Shown: positions 36,098 to 44,084, counted from the first letter of the stretch. The stretch: 64,000 nucleotides of DNA from Alkalibacterium sp. (GCA_020832185.1 JAFIFE010000008.1:1-64000); one strand, 5' to 3'. The notes: generated by a model not told the origin, from the sequence alone. Translations and numbers: made by a program.

Positions 36098-36838
36098 ATG
36101 ATGAAAAAACTGCTTTTAACGGGGGCGGCCGGACGAATCGGGTCGCGTCTGATAGAAGATTTAGCGGATGAGTATGAATTGATTTTGACAGACAGGGATT
36201 GTTCGGCAATCAAAAACTGGGCTGAAAAAGGCTGTACAGTAGAGTCTTTCGATATTACCCATTTTGAGGAGTGTCTTAAGTTTTGTGAAGGAGTCGATAC
36301 GGTCATTCATCTGGCCGGCAATCCTTCTCCACTGGCGACCTATGATGAAGTCAAAAAGGTCAATATTGACGGGACCTATAACATGATGCAGGCAGCAAAA
36401 AATCAGGGATGCAGACGTCTGATTTTTGCCAGCAGTATTCACGCTGTAAAAGGCTATCCTCAAGATGAGCAGGTCAAAACAACGAGTCCAATCAGACCTA
36501 AGGATGTGTATGGGGTCAGTAAGGCGTTCGGCGAGGCGATGGGAAACTACTTTGCCTACCAGCAAGGCCTTGAAGTCATTGCTATTCGAATAGGTGGACA
36601 CCGGTCAATCGAGATGATGGATGAAAGAGGAGAGAAACCTGACCAGCGTGAGCGAAGCACCTACATTAGTGCGAAAGATATGAATCAACTGATCAGGCGC
36701 TGTATTGAAGCTCAACTCACGCATCCTTTTGAAATTGCACATGGGGTGTCAGACAACACATTTAAATTCCTGGACCTATCGGATACAAAAGAAAAGGTCG
36801 GGTATGAACCGGATGATAATGGATTTGAGTTTGACTAA
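36098..36838 (+). CDS. NAD-dependent epimerase/dehydratase family protein (SDR)
   Basis: An extended short-chain dehydrogenase of 246 aa. It has the cofactor motif LLTGAAGRIGSRL (about 5-17), IHLAGNPSP, the catalytic Ser region ASSIHAVKGY, and YGVSKAFGE with Tyr and Lys. The arrangement resembles uronate dehydrogenase-like proteins, but the substrate is not certain. CAGGAGACGTTC precedes ATG 36098; a second ATG follows directly. It ends ten bases before the convergent ogt gene. Confidence 0.85.
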   Translation: MMKKLLLTGAAGRIGSRLIEDLADEYELILTDRDCSAIKNWAEKGCTVESFDITHFEECLKFCEGVDTVIHLAGNPSPLATYDEVKKVNIDGTYNMMQAAKNQGCRRLIFASSIHAVKGYPQDEQVKTTSPIRPKDVYGVSKAFGEAMGNYFAYQQGLEVIAIRIGGHRSIEMMDERGEKPDQRERSTYISAKDMNQLIRRCIEAQLTHPFEIAHGVSDNTFKFLDLSDTKEKVGYEPDDNGFEFD

Positions 36839-36848
36839 GGCAAAATTA

Positions 36849-37355
36849 CTAGTCTCTTTCTAACGTCAGCAGGTTCATCTTCATGTCCAGCCCGCCTCTG
36901 AATCCTCTTGGAAGAGACGATTTAGGGACGACGCGGTGACAGGGATAGACGATCAATAAAGGATTTTTTCCTATAGCACTGCCGACTGACCGTGCTGCTT
37001 TAGGAGATAAATCATTTTTAACAGCTAATTCACTATAAGTAATCGTTTCACCGTATGGAATAGTCCTTAGACTGTTCCATATTTTTTTCTGAAAAGACGT
37101 CCCGATTTGGACAACGGGGACATCAATCAAAGAGGATCGTTTAGATAAATAGTCGGTAACAGCTTTCTCATAGGGCGCAAGTCTCTCCTGATTTTCTTCA
37201 ATAGTCGCGAGAGGGAAACGGGACTGGATCCAGTTCAGACACTCCTCTTTTGAAGCAGGCATAGAGCCTACAAAGCACAAACCTTCAAGTGTTGCGGCTA
37301 TATAAAATGACCAGTCCTCATAGGAGATAAGTGAGTAATATACAGTTTCTTCCAT
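36849..37355 (-). CDS. ogt: Methylated-DNA-protein cysteine methyltransferase
   Basis: A suicide DNA-repair protein of 168 aa that takes the alkyl group from O6-methylguanine. The acceptor Cys lies in IVYPCHRVVPKS (about 138). The helix-turn-helix reads GETITYSELAVKNDLSPKAARSVGSAIGKNP, and RGFRGGLDMK is the C-terminal signature. It has only a short N-terminal domain, as in Ogt, and no Ada domain. Confidence 0.95.
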   Translation of the reverse strand: MEETVYYSLISYEDWSFYIAATLEGLCFVGSMPASKEECLNWIQSRFPLATIEENQERLAPYEKAVTDYLSKRSSLIDVPVVQIGTSFQKKIWNSLRTIPYGETITYSELAVKNDLSPKAARSVGSAIGKNPLLIVYPCHRVVPKSSLPRGFRGGLDMKMNLLTLERD

Positions 37356-37380
37356 TAGTAAAACATCCTTTCTTATGTAG

Positions 37381-37462
37381 AAAAAACCGCCGGCCAGTCT
37401 CTTATGTACAAGTATCCTTCAAGTAATCAAAGGGAGAACGTGTAGAGATAGTCAGCGGTTAG
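37381..37462 (-). terminator. Probable terminator after deoxynucleoside kinase gene
   Basis: On the minus strand CTAACCGCTGAC...ATCTC pairs with GAGA...GCCGGCGGTTTTTT over a long loop. The stem is imperfect. Confidence 0.5.
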
Positions 37463-37478
37463 TTCTATTGCAGATGGG

Positions 37479-38120
37479 TTAGTCTTCTTTCGTTTCTTCC
37501 AGTGCTTGTTTTACTTTTTCCATCACTAATTCTTTGTCTTCAGGTCTTTCCAGGTTGACTTCATCAATGTCGATCACAAGTGTCTGACTCTTATCATAAG
37601 AAGCAAACCATTCATCATAGCGGCTGTGCAGTTTTGTATAATAATCCAGCAGTTCTGCATTCCCTTCGATTTGTTCGAACGGACGGCCACGTTTTTGAAT
37701 GCGTTCCAGGTGAGTGCTTAGTGACCCTCTTAAGTAAATAAGTAAATCCGGTCCTTTTTTAGGCATGCCATCGATTTCTTCCATCATATTATCCAGTAAA
37801 TCAGTGTACAAAGCCATTTCAGCTTCACTCATGTTGCCTTGCTCATAGTTGATGCGTGTAAATAAAGCATCTTCATAAATTGAACGGTCCAGCACATTGT
37901 GGCGGTGGACTAACGCCTGCTTGATACTTCTAAAACGCGTGTTCAAAAAGAAAATCTGCAGTGAAAATGCCCAGCGTTTCGGGTTATCATAAAACTTCTC
38001 CAAAATCGCATTGTCCTTAACCTGCTCGTAAAATGCAACACTTTTTAATTCTTCTGAGATTAGAGTAGTGTACGTACTTTTACCTGCTCCAATCATTCCT
38101 GCTAAAACAATCACAGACAT
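37479..38120 (-). CDS. Deoxynucleoside kinase (dGK/dAK family)
   Basis: A nucleoside salvage kinase of 213 aa. The P-loop is LAGMIGAGKSTYT (about 6-18). NVLDRSIYEDALF is the DRS/ERS motif, and the lid-type Arg lie in LERIQKRGRPFEQIE. Members phosphorylate deoxyadenosine or deoxyguanosine, sometimes deoxycytidine. Many Lactobacillales carry two such genes; only one is seen here. ATG 38120 follows AAGGAGACACA; the in-frame start at 38135 lies upstream of that site. Confidence 0.92.
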   Translation of the reverse strand: MSVIVLAGMIGAGKSTYTTLISEELKSVAFYEQVKDNAILEKFYDNPKRWAFSLQIFFLNTRFRSIKQALVHRHNVLDRSIYEDALFTRINYEQGNMSEAEMALYTDLLDNMMEEIDGMPKKGPDLLIYLRGSLSTHLERIQKRGRPFEQIEGNAELLDYYTKLHSRYDEWFASYDKSQTLVIDIDEVNLERPEDKELVMEKVKQALEETKED

Positions 38121-38292
38121 TGTGTCTCCTTCCAACTCATCCTTTTATTTCATCTTTTTTATCATACCATAGAATCAGCATCTTAAGAATACAGACTTAG
38201 AGATTGACATAAAGTCGATGAAATGTTGTGATAAACACCGATAGACTACATTTAAAAGAATTTCCAGTTTGTAACGAGTATAAATAGAAGGA

Positions 38293-38333
38293 TTGATCTA
38301 TATCAAGGAACGATGGGCTATATCTGATAGAAT
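38293..38333 (+). promoter_or_regulatory. FNR-box promoter upstream of cupin gene
   Basis: A perfect FNR box TTGAT-CTAT-ATCAA (38293-38306). A -10 box TAGAAT (38328-38333) begins 28.5 bp from its centre, about the class II distance. The cupin start is about 200 bases downstream, so a long leader or a separate small RNA is implied. Confidence 0.65.
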
Positions 38334-38374
38334 AGGGGTATAGAGAAAACCGCTCATTTAATCCTCAATCCCTC

Positions 38375-38391
38375 ATTGTAACTGTTACAAT
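38375..38391. promoter_or_regulatory. 17-bp perfect palindrome in cupin upstream region
   Basis: ATTGTAAC-T-GTTACAAT, a perfect inverted repeat with one central base. It lies 42 bases past the FNR-driven -10 box. It could be an operator or a short RNA hairpin. It does not fit a CRE, Fur, PerR or LexA site well. The 410-base gap (38121-38530) holds no gene; a nearer promoter for the cupin may be TTGAGA, 16 bp, TATTCT at about 38463-38490. Confidence 0.45.
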
Positions 38392-38530
38392 CTGAAAATA
38401 GGATGATGACACCTAGTTATTGCTGTGAGGGCAAGCTTTTTTGAAAAATGAAGGGTAATTAGTTGAGATTTTTTCTTAACATGCTATTCTTACTTTAGAA
38501 TGAGTACAATTCCAAAAGGAGGAAGAAAAA

Positions 38531-38953
38531 GTGGACATAGATTACAAAGATCATGGCAAAACACCTTATATTATCAATATCGAGAAGGCTACGTTGGATA
38601 ATAACAACTACCGTACAACGATTTGGACAGGGAAGAAACTTCAGGTAACGGTCATGTCGATTGAACCAGGCGATGATATCGGACTGGAAGTGCATGAAGG
38701 GATCGATCAGTTTATTCGTATTGAAGAAGGACAAGGCGTATGTAAAATGGGCCCCACCAAAGATGATTTGAACCTGGAAGAAAAGGTAGCTGACGATGAT
38801 GCTGTATTTGTGCCAGCCGATATGTGGCATAACATCGAAAATACAGGTGACAAGCCACTTAAACTCTACACCATTTATGCCGGACCCGATCATGTAGAAG
38901 GCACGGTTCATCCGACTCATAAAGATGCAGAAAACGATCCTAACGAAGACTGA
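38531..38953 (+). CDS. Cupin domain protein
   Basis: A single-domain cupin of 140 aa. The first cupin motif is GDDIGLEVHEGIDQFIRIEEGQG, where His (and the Glu positions) are likely metal ligands; the second is VFVPADMWHNIENTG. The metal and substrate are unknown. It starts with GTG 38531 after AAAAGGAGGAAG, a near-perfect site. The N-terminus is acidic. An FNR box lies 225-238 bases upstream, suggesting oxygen- or redox-linked expression. Confidence 0.87.
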   Translation: MDIDYKDHGKTPYIINIEKATLDNNNYRTTIWTGKKLQVTVMSIEPGDDIGLEVHEGIDQFIRIEEGQGVCKMGPTKDDLNLEEKVADDDAVFVPADMWHNIENTGDKPLKLYTIYAGPDHVEGTVHPTHKDAENDPNED

Positions 38954-38978
38954 CCATCAAGCAGACCACTAAACTAAT

Positions 38979-39017
38979 CTAAAGCCTCCAGGAGTGACTT
39001 ATTCCTGGAGGCTTTAG
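38979..39017. terminator. Bidirectional terminator
   Basis: CTAAAGCCTCCAGGA and TCCTGGAGGCTTTAG form a perfect stem between convergent genes. Confidence 0.85.
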
Positions 39018-39023
39018 TATGTG

Positions 39024-39779
39024 TCAGGTCGCTAGAAAATCGATTAGCGTAAAGAGACCTAAAAGAAAGATGAAATAAATGACATACTTTCTGAAATGAT
39101 CAACTTGGATCTTTGAATAGAGATAATTTCCAAGACATATTGCCAAAATAACAGCAGGGATAGACCAAACATAATATAAACCGACCGAGCTCGTCCAGAA
39201 TCCACTCAAAAAATGACTGAAGATAATCAGCAGACTGGATAACAGGAAGTGAGCCTGCAAGTTGTCTTTGAATTCTTTAGGCGGCCAGTGTCTAGTTGTC
39301 CCGTATAAAACAATAGGAATCCCATTCATATTATACGCGCTTCCCAGCATTCCAGACGCAAAGCCAAACGGAAGAGAATACAGTGGATGGGTAAACGGGT
39401 TATGGCTCCTGTGGCCCTTGTTTCGAGTACTTATGATCGAGTAACTAGAATAGATGAGTAACAGGGAGCCTAGTATAAGATTGACCCACTGTCTTTGGAC
39501 AGACTGAACTAGAAATAGTCCAAAAGGAATACCTGACACAGTCGATAAGGACAACCACTTAAGGACCTGTTTATCTATATGTTTCCAGCTGGTAAATACG
39601 GAAAACAAAGCAACTGTAAATCCAACTAGTCCAACTAAAGCTACTGCTTCAGAAAAAGGAATGGGTAATAGAGCCAGTATAGGCATACTAATGACAGAGT
39701 CCCCAAATCCAAAGGTAGAGCGCATTAAGGAACCCAGAAACACTGCCCCTATGACTAATACAATCAGCGACACGTCCAC
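39024..39779 (-). CDS. TSUP (TauE/SafE) family membrane transporter
   Basis: A membrane protein of 251 aa with about eight helices. It begins SLIVLVIGAVFLGSLMRSTFGFGDSVISMP, where the STFGFG stretch is the first TSUP repeat motif, and has LPFGFASGMLGSAYNMNGIPIVLYG as the second. Members move sulfite, sulfonates or other organic anions. GTG 39779 was chosen because GGAGGTG lies five bases upstream. An FNR box (39811-39824) is 32 bases upstream, but it is spaced for the divergent fnr promoter, so at this gene it might act as a repressor site or not at all. Confidence 0.82.
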   Translation of the reverse strand: MDVSLIVLVIGAVFLGSLMRSTFGFGDSVISMPILALLPIPFSEAVALVGLVGFTVALFSVFTSWKHIDKQVLKWLSLSTVSGIPFGLFLVQSVQRQWVNLILGSLLLIYSSYSIISTRNKGHRSHNPFTHPLYSLPFGFASGMLGSAYNMNGIPIVLYGTTRHWPPKEFKDNLQAHFLLSSLLIIFSHFLSGFWTSSVGLYYVWSIPAVILAICLGNYLYSKIQVDHFRKYVIYFIFLLGLFTLIDFLAT

Positions 39780-39810
39780 ACATTCACCTCCAGAATCAAA
39801 CAGACATTTC

Positions 39811-39852
39811 TTGATTTGTATCAATTTAGTCGTTAATTTAATATGGTATAGT
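39811..39852 (+). promoter_or_regulatory. fnr promoter with class II FNR box
   Basis: A perfect box TTGAT-TTGT-ATCAA (39811-39824). A -10 box TATAGT (39847-39852) starts 29.5 bp from its centre, which puts the box at about -41.5, the class II activator position. This implies self-activation of the regulator at 39927. Confidence 0.75.
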
Positions 39853-39926
39853 AAGTGTAACATAAGTGGTCAAGAGTTATTAATTTACTGTGAAGGATAT
39901 ACCGTTCAACAATAGGAGATGGAGTA

Positions 39927-40631
39927 ATGAGTAATGAAAACCAGTTAAAAAAGAATGGGTGCAGTCCCTCTCATCAAGGCTGTGTATCGATGGTTCCTAT
40001 TTTTAATCATCTGGATGAGGTCCAAATGGAAGAGATCATGCAAACTGTTCAGTCTTACTCGTTTAAAAAAGGGGAACTGATTTACAGGGCGGGGGACACT
40101 TCCAATGTATTGACGATCGTAAATAAGGGGAGTCTTCGTATCTACCGATTATCTGAGTCAGGGAAAGAGCAGCTCGTCCGGGTGTTAAAACCTGGGGCAT
40201 TTACCGGCGAACTGGCTCTTTTCAACGAGACAGTACATGAGAATTATGCGGAAGCAATGGAGGAAACGTCGGTTTGTCAGATTACTCGTGAATCACTTGA
40301 GAAACTGCTCATTAAATACCCTTCTATTTCGTTGAAAATTCTTCAGGCCTTATCGACTCGTGTAGATGAAAGTGAACATCAGGCTACACAATTCTCGACA
40401 GAATCAACTGAGCAGCGGCTGGCATCTTACTTGGTAGATTTACTTGGAGAAGGCAATGAATCAATGATTGTGACACTGCCGATGACCAAAAAAGATCTGG
40501 CATCCTACATCGGAACGACTCCGGAAACGGTCAGTCGGAAGTTAAAAGAACTGGAAGACATGAAGCTGATCAAACGCATCAGTTCATCCAGAATCAAAAT
40601 TCTGGATGAAGATAACCTGTTGTTTCTATAA
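39927..40631 (+). CDS. Crp/Fnr-family regulator (Flp/Fnr-like)
   Basis: A transcription factor of 234 aa. It has an N-terminal cAMP-binding-like domain (about 25-140) and a C-terminal HTH whose recognition helix TPETVSRKLKELE carries the E-x-x-S-R set that reads TTGAT half-sites. Cys12 and Cys19 lie before the sensor domain and Cys117 within it. E. coli FNR needs four Cys for its [4Fe-4S] cluster, while Lactobacillus FLP uses a Cys pair as a dithiol switch; three Cys fit the second better, though this is inference. AATAGGAGATGGAGTA precedes ATG 39927. Three perfect FNR boxes lie within 2.6 kb. Confidence 0.92.
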   Translation: MSNENQLKKNGCSPSHQGCVSMVPIFNHLDEVQMEEIMQTVQSYSFKKGELIYRAGDTSNVLTIVNKGSLRIYRLSESGKEQLVRVLKPGAFTGELALFNETVHENYAEAMEETSVCQITRESLEKLLIKYPSISLKILQALSTRVDESEHQATQFSTESTEQRLASYLVDLLGEGNESMIVTLPMTKKDLASYIGTTPETVSRKLKELEDMKLIKRISSSRIKILDEDNLLFL

Positions 40632-40654
40632 GTTTAATAGAATATGAGACCTTG

Positions 40655-40682
40655 ACCCTGATCGACATGATCGGGGTTTTTG
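40655..40682 (+). terminator. Terminator after fnr-like gene
   Basis: ACCCTGATC and GATCGGGGT flank a short loop, followed by TTTTT. Confidence 0.8.
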
Positions 40683-40757
40683 TTATGCGATGGGCAGCTT
40701 TTTTAGGGGAAAGTTAGAAACTATATGGCAAGAAACATAAAGGGGGAGGCAGATAAG

Positions 40758-40808
40758 GTGGACCGGTTAAGAGAATTAAAAAAACTGAGGAATGAATTTA
40801 GTCTATAA
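40758..40808 (+). CDS. Possible 16-aa microprotein or gene remnant
   Basis: A very short frame, MDRLRELKKLRNEFSL when translated from GTG 40758, with the unusually strong site AAAGGGGGAGG seven to eight bases upstream. It lies between the fnr terminator and the next FNR box, which starts two bases after its stop. It might be a leader peptide, a microprotein or the start of a lost gene. Codon and length evidence is too slight to tell. Confidence 0.3.
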   Translation: MDRLRELKKLRNEFSL

Positions 40809-40809
40809 C

Positions 40810-40851
40810 TTGATACTGATCAATTTTAAGAAAAGAAGTCAGCGGTATACT
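40810..40851 (+). promoter_or_regulatory. Class II FNR-box promoter of HMA protein/ATPase genes
   Basis: A perfect box TTGAT-ACTG-ATCAA (40810-40823). The -10 box TATACT (40846-40851) starts 29.5 bp from its centre, exactly as in the fnr promoter. Confidence 0.75.
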
Positions 40852-40904
40852 AAGGGTGTAAGAGAGATAGGCCATATCAACTATAACTAAAGGAGAGATA
40901 TCAA

Positions 40905-41138
40905 ATGGAAAAAGCGATCATCAAATTGGAAACACTGTCTTGCCCGAGCTGTCTGCAGAAGATAGAGAATGCGCTGCAAGGGGTTGAGGGTGTAGATAAA
41001 GAGAGTATATCCGTCTTATTCAACTCGAGTAAAGTGAAAATGACGTATGACTCTAAACAGACCTCAATAGAAGCAATCGAGAAAACGATCGAAGCTCTGG
41101 GGTACCCGGTAATTAAGTCAACGGTTAAAGCAGCATAA
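40905..41138 (+). CDS. HMA-domain metal-binding protein (CopZ-like)
   Basis: A free-standing heavy-metal-associated domain of 77 aa. The metal site is LETLSCPSCLQKIENAL; CPSC stands where CopZ has GMxCxxC, but the Met is replaced by Leu. The rest, VEGVDKESISVLFNSSKVKMTYD and IEALGYPV, is the standard ferredoxin-like fold. AAAGGAGAGATATCAA precedes ATG 40905. It probably delivers a soft metal to the P-type ATPase 200 bases downstream, which has no HMA domain of its own. An FNR-box promoter drives it. Confidence 0.88.
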   Translation: MEKAIIKLETLSCPSCLQKIENALQGVEGVDKESISVLFNSSKVKMTYDSKQTSIEAIEKTIEALGYPVIKSTVKAA

Positions 41139-41199
41139 GGAATGAAGAAAGAAACAGATGAAACGGACCGAAGTGAGTATTCAATACTAATAACGATTT

Positions 41200-41232
41200 C
41201 CCGGAGAGCAGTTAAAATCTTTCCGGGTTTTA
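41200..41232 (+). terminator. Terminator between HMA protein and ATPase genes
   Basis: CCCGGA and TCCGGG flank a 16-base loop, followed by TTTT. The stem is short and some read-through into the ATPase is likely. Confidence 0.6.
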
Positions 41233-41342
41233 CATAGCAGCTGTGCAGTTAACTATATCCATACTAGATAGCAGTCAATTTTATGCCGATACAGACTGGT
41301 TATACTGTAGATAAGAACATAAGTAAAAAAGGAGGATGCATC

Positions 41343-43235
41343 ATGCAGTCAATTATTTTAAGTAGAAAAAAACTCATCATGCTGATCAGTGGGGTACTCA
41401 TCGTGCTCGGTTTTTTCAGTCGATTTGTATTTGGGAACATGCTGGTATTTGAAGGGGCATTAGTCATTGCTTCCGTTTTAGGGATTACACCTATTGCCAT
41501 CCAGGCTTTTCAGGCCTTGAAAGTAAAAGTCATCAGTATCGATGTTTTAGTCACGATAGCCGTTACAGGTGCTCTTCTGATTCAGAACTTTGAAGAATCA
41601 GCTATTGTAACGTTCCTGTTTCTCTTCGGCCATTTTCTGGAACAGCGCACATTGAATAAGACCCGATCCGCCATAAAAGAATTGACTGAAATGGCGCCAG
41701 AAAGTGCAATGGTTCAAATGGCCAGCGGAGACTTTGAAGAAGTAGATGTGGAGGAAGTTGACGAAGGGGACACCTTATTGGTCAAAACAGGTGGAAAAGT
41801 ACCGGTCGATGGCACAGTCGTCGTTGGGAGCGGTTATATTAACGAAGCAAGCATTACGGGTGAGTCAGTTTCCGTGACCAAAGAAAAGGATTCTACTGTT
41901 TTTGCCGGAACTATTCTTGAAAATGGAACACTTCAGATACGGGCTGACCGAGTCGGGGAAGACACAACATTTGGACGAATAATAGAACTGGTTGAAGAAG
42001 CTCAAGACTCGAAATCAGAAGCCGAGCGGTTTATTGACCGTTTCTCTAAATACTATACCCCTGTTGTTTTGCTGCTGTCCTTCGTTGTCTGGCTGTTCAG
42101 TCAGAATCTTGAACTGGCGATCACTATTTTAGTACTGGGCTGTCCCGGAGCCCTAGTGATTGGCGTACCGGTGTCAAATGTTGCCGGTATCGGAAACGGC
42201 GCACGTAATGGAGTGCTGCTTAAAGGGAGTGAAGTTATTCATGATTTCAGTCGAGTGGATACCATTGTTTTTGACAAAACAGGCACACTGACTGCTGGAA
42301 ATCCAACAGTCGCAGACACCAGAGTGTATGTAAGTGAGAAACAACAAGTGTTGAACTATCTAGCGAGTGTGGAGCATGAATCAGACCATCCTCTTGCCAG
42401 AGCTGTAGTGGAGACTATTAAGGACGCGCATATCTACCCTGTTGAAGAGACAGAAGTAGTGAAGGGTGGCGGAGTGGTATCGACTGTAGATGGACACCGT
42501 ATTGCAGTTGGAAATGTGGCGCTAATGGAAAGGGAAGAGATTTCACTAGATGATGAGGCGTTAAATGATGTAAAGGAATTTGAACTGAATGGCAACTCTC
42601 TTGTATTAGCAGCAATGGATGGAAAAGTGGCATTAGTGATGGGGATTCGTGACCAGGTCCGACCGGGTGTTAAAGCAAATCTGCAGGAACTGAAAGCAAT
42701 GGGCATCAAGCAGTTAGTGGTCCTTTCAGGAGATAATCAAGGAACTGTTGATGCTGTCGCTGGTGAATTAGGACTGACAGACGCATACGGACATATGCTG
42801 CCGGAGGATAAAGCGGCTTATATCAAAGAGCTGCAAGAAAAGGGACAGATTGTTGCTTTCGTAGGGGATGGTGTGAATGACAGTCCTTCATTGGCTCTAG
42901 CAGACATCGGGATTGCAATGGGAAACGGAACGGATGTGGCGATTGAAACTTCTGATGTCGTCTTGATGAACTCAGATTTCAGTCATTTGCCGCATGCATT
43001 AGGTCTCACGAAAGCAACAGCTAATAATATGATACAAAATATAGTGATTGCGGTTGGTGTCGTGTTGATCCTATTAGTCAGTGTGTTTTTCAGCGACTGG
43101 ATGACCATGTCGATCGGCATGCTGGTTCATGAAGCCAGTATTCTTGTGGTCATATTTAATGGCATGCGTTTGCTCAACTACCGCTCACGAAAAAATAAAC
43201 AATCGGCCAAAGGAGTCCATTTAAGGACAGCTTGA
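41343..43235 (+). CDS. P1B-type heavy-metal ATPase with CPG motif
   Basis: A metal-transporting P-type ATPase of 630 aa. It has TGES (actuator), DKTGTLTAGNP with the phospho-acceptor Asp (about 310), the nucleotide-binding ESDHPLARA, and GDGVNDSPSLALADIGIAMG. The membrane metal site reads LGCPGALVIGVPVSN (about 264), so the usual CPC/CPH/SPC is CPG. No N-terminal HMA domain is present; the 77-aa HMA protein upstream may replace it. The ion cannot be named with confidence. ATG 41343 follows AAAAGGAGG; an in-frame start at 41283 has no site. Confidence 0.9.
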   Translation: MQSIILSRKKLIMLISGVLIVLGFFSRFVFGNMLVFEGALVIASVLGITPIAIQAFQALKVKVISIDVLVTIAVTGALLIQNFEESAIVTFLFLFGHFLEQRTLNKTRSAIKELTEMAPESAMVQMASGDFEEVDVEEVDEGDTLLVKTGGKVPVDGTVVVGSGYINEASITGESVSVTKEKDSTVFAGTILENGTLQIRADRVGEDTTFGRIIELVEEAQDSKSEAERFIDRFSKYYTPVVLLLSFVVWLFSQNLELAITILVLGCPGALVIGVPVSNVAGIGNGARNGVLLKGSEVIHDFSRVDTIVFDKTGTLTAGNPTVADTRVYVSEKQQVLNYLASVEHESDHPLARAVVETIKDAHIYPVEETEVVKGGGVVSTVDGHRIAVGNVALMEREEISLDDEALNDVKEFELNGNSLVLAAMDGKVALVMGIRDQVRPGVKANLQELKAMGIKQLVVLSGDNQGTVDAVAGELGLTDAYGHMLPEDKAAYIKELQEKGQIVAFVGDGVNDSPSLALADIGIAMGNGTDVAIETSDVVLMNSDFSHLPHALGLTKATANNMIQNIVIAVGVVLILLVSVFFSDWMTMSIGMLVHEASILVVIFNGMRLLNYRSRKNKQSAKGVHLRTA

Positions 43236-43249
43236 CCGATGGTATCATG

Positions 43250-43287
43250 AGCCCTCTTCTGGACTGTTTCCAGAGGGCTTTTTTTTG
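43250..43287 (+). terminator. Terminator after P-type ATPase gene
   Basis: AGCCCTCT and AGAGGGCT form a perfect stem, followed by TTTTTTT. Confidence 0.85.
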
Positions 43288-43392
43288 TTGTTGAAGGATC
43301 GACTTATATACTTTATTAAAGCTGTTAGTGAATAAACAAATAGAATACAGGTGTTGACGTGCCTGTGTTAAATGTGTAAGCTAGTATAGTGT

Positions 43393-43407
43393 TAACCCCC
43401 AGGGGTA
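43393..43407. promoter_or_regulatory. GC-tract palindrome, possible CsoR/CstR-type operator
   Basis: TAACCCC-CA-GGGGTA. The ACCCC/GGGGT arms in an AT-rich setting resemble operators of the CsoR/CstR family, but the spacing is shorter than in the published consensus. It lies about 40 bases before the membrane protein-ccdA operon. No csoR-like gene is seen in the window. Confidence 0.35.
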
Positions 43408-43445
43408 TTTTTACTAAACATGTTATTCACTAAGGAGTCGATTGT

Positions 43446-44084
43446 TTGAATACTATTACTGCGAACCCCATGTTCAGTTCTATAGTGGTACTGATCGTGG
43501 GAGTCATCGTCTGGTTTGGCCTTTCTGACGGTGAAATGCGAGAAAAAAAGGCAATCCTGTCTATTTTTATGGATGTGGTCTTCTATTTTGTGCTTTTTCT
43601 GTTCGGTTTTAATGCCATACTGAATCTATCAGAAATAATTGAAGTACCGTATAGGGTATTATTGTTTTCATCACCTATCGTCTGGCTGGCAACGTTAAGT
43701 ATCGTTGTCTATGGTGGAATAAAATACGGCAGACCCTTATGGGAAAATCCATCCAAAGCGAAAAGTGTCTCAGTCCTTTTGACACTTATCGGCCTGAGTA
43801 ATCATTTGTACTTATACTTTTTGTACTCATCGACCTATGCCTTACGCTTTATTGGACTCTATCTGATTCTCTTACTGCTTTTATCATTTACATCAATTGT
43901 AGAAAAAGTAAACCCGGTTTTTGTTTTGCTGGGGACTGGAATCGTGCATGCACTGCTTATGGGTGGACACTCGACTATCTATTTTAATTTTGCATTTAAC
44001 GCGATTCCATTGCTTACGCTCTTTCTCGTCTTGAGCGCGGTACTGATGTTTCAAAGGAGGAAAAGCTTATCACAACAGAACTAA
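43446..44084 (+). CDS. Unrecognised polytopic membrane protein
   Basis: A hydrophobic protein of 212 aa with about six helices. I do not recognise the family. Charged loops include LSDGEMREKK and ENPSKAKSV; HALLMGGHS near 175 holds two His in or near a helix, which could bind heme or metal. It starts with TTG 43446 after AAGGAG. It is the first gene of a unit with ccdA and a TlpA-like thioredoxin, so a role in electron or thiol transfer across the membrane is a reasonable guess and no more. Confidence 0.6.
   Translation: MNTITANPMFSSIVVLIVGVIVWFGLSDGEMREKKAILSIFMDVVFYFVLFLFGFNAILNLSEIIEVPYRVLLFSSPIVWLATLSIVVYGGIKYGRPLWENPSKAKSVSVLLTLIGLSNHLYLYFLYSSTYALRFIGLYLILLLLLSFTSIVEKVNPVFVLLGTGIVHALLMGGHSTIYFNFAFNAIPLLTLFLVLSAVLMFQRRKSLSQQN

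Noticed and set aside
39024-39779. FNR activation of the TSUP transporter
   Set aside because: The box is 32 bases from its start codon, leaving no room for a class II -10 box on that strand; it fits the divergent fnr promoter instead.
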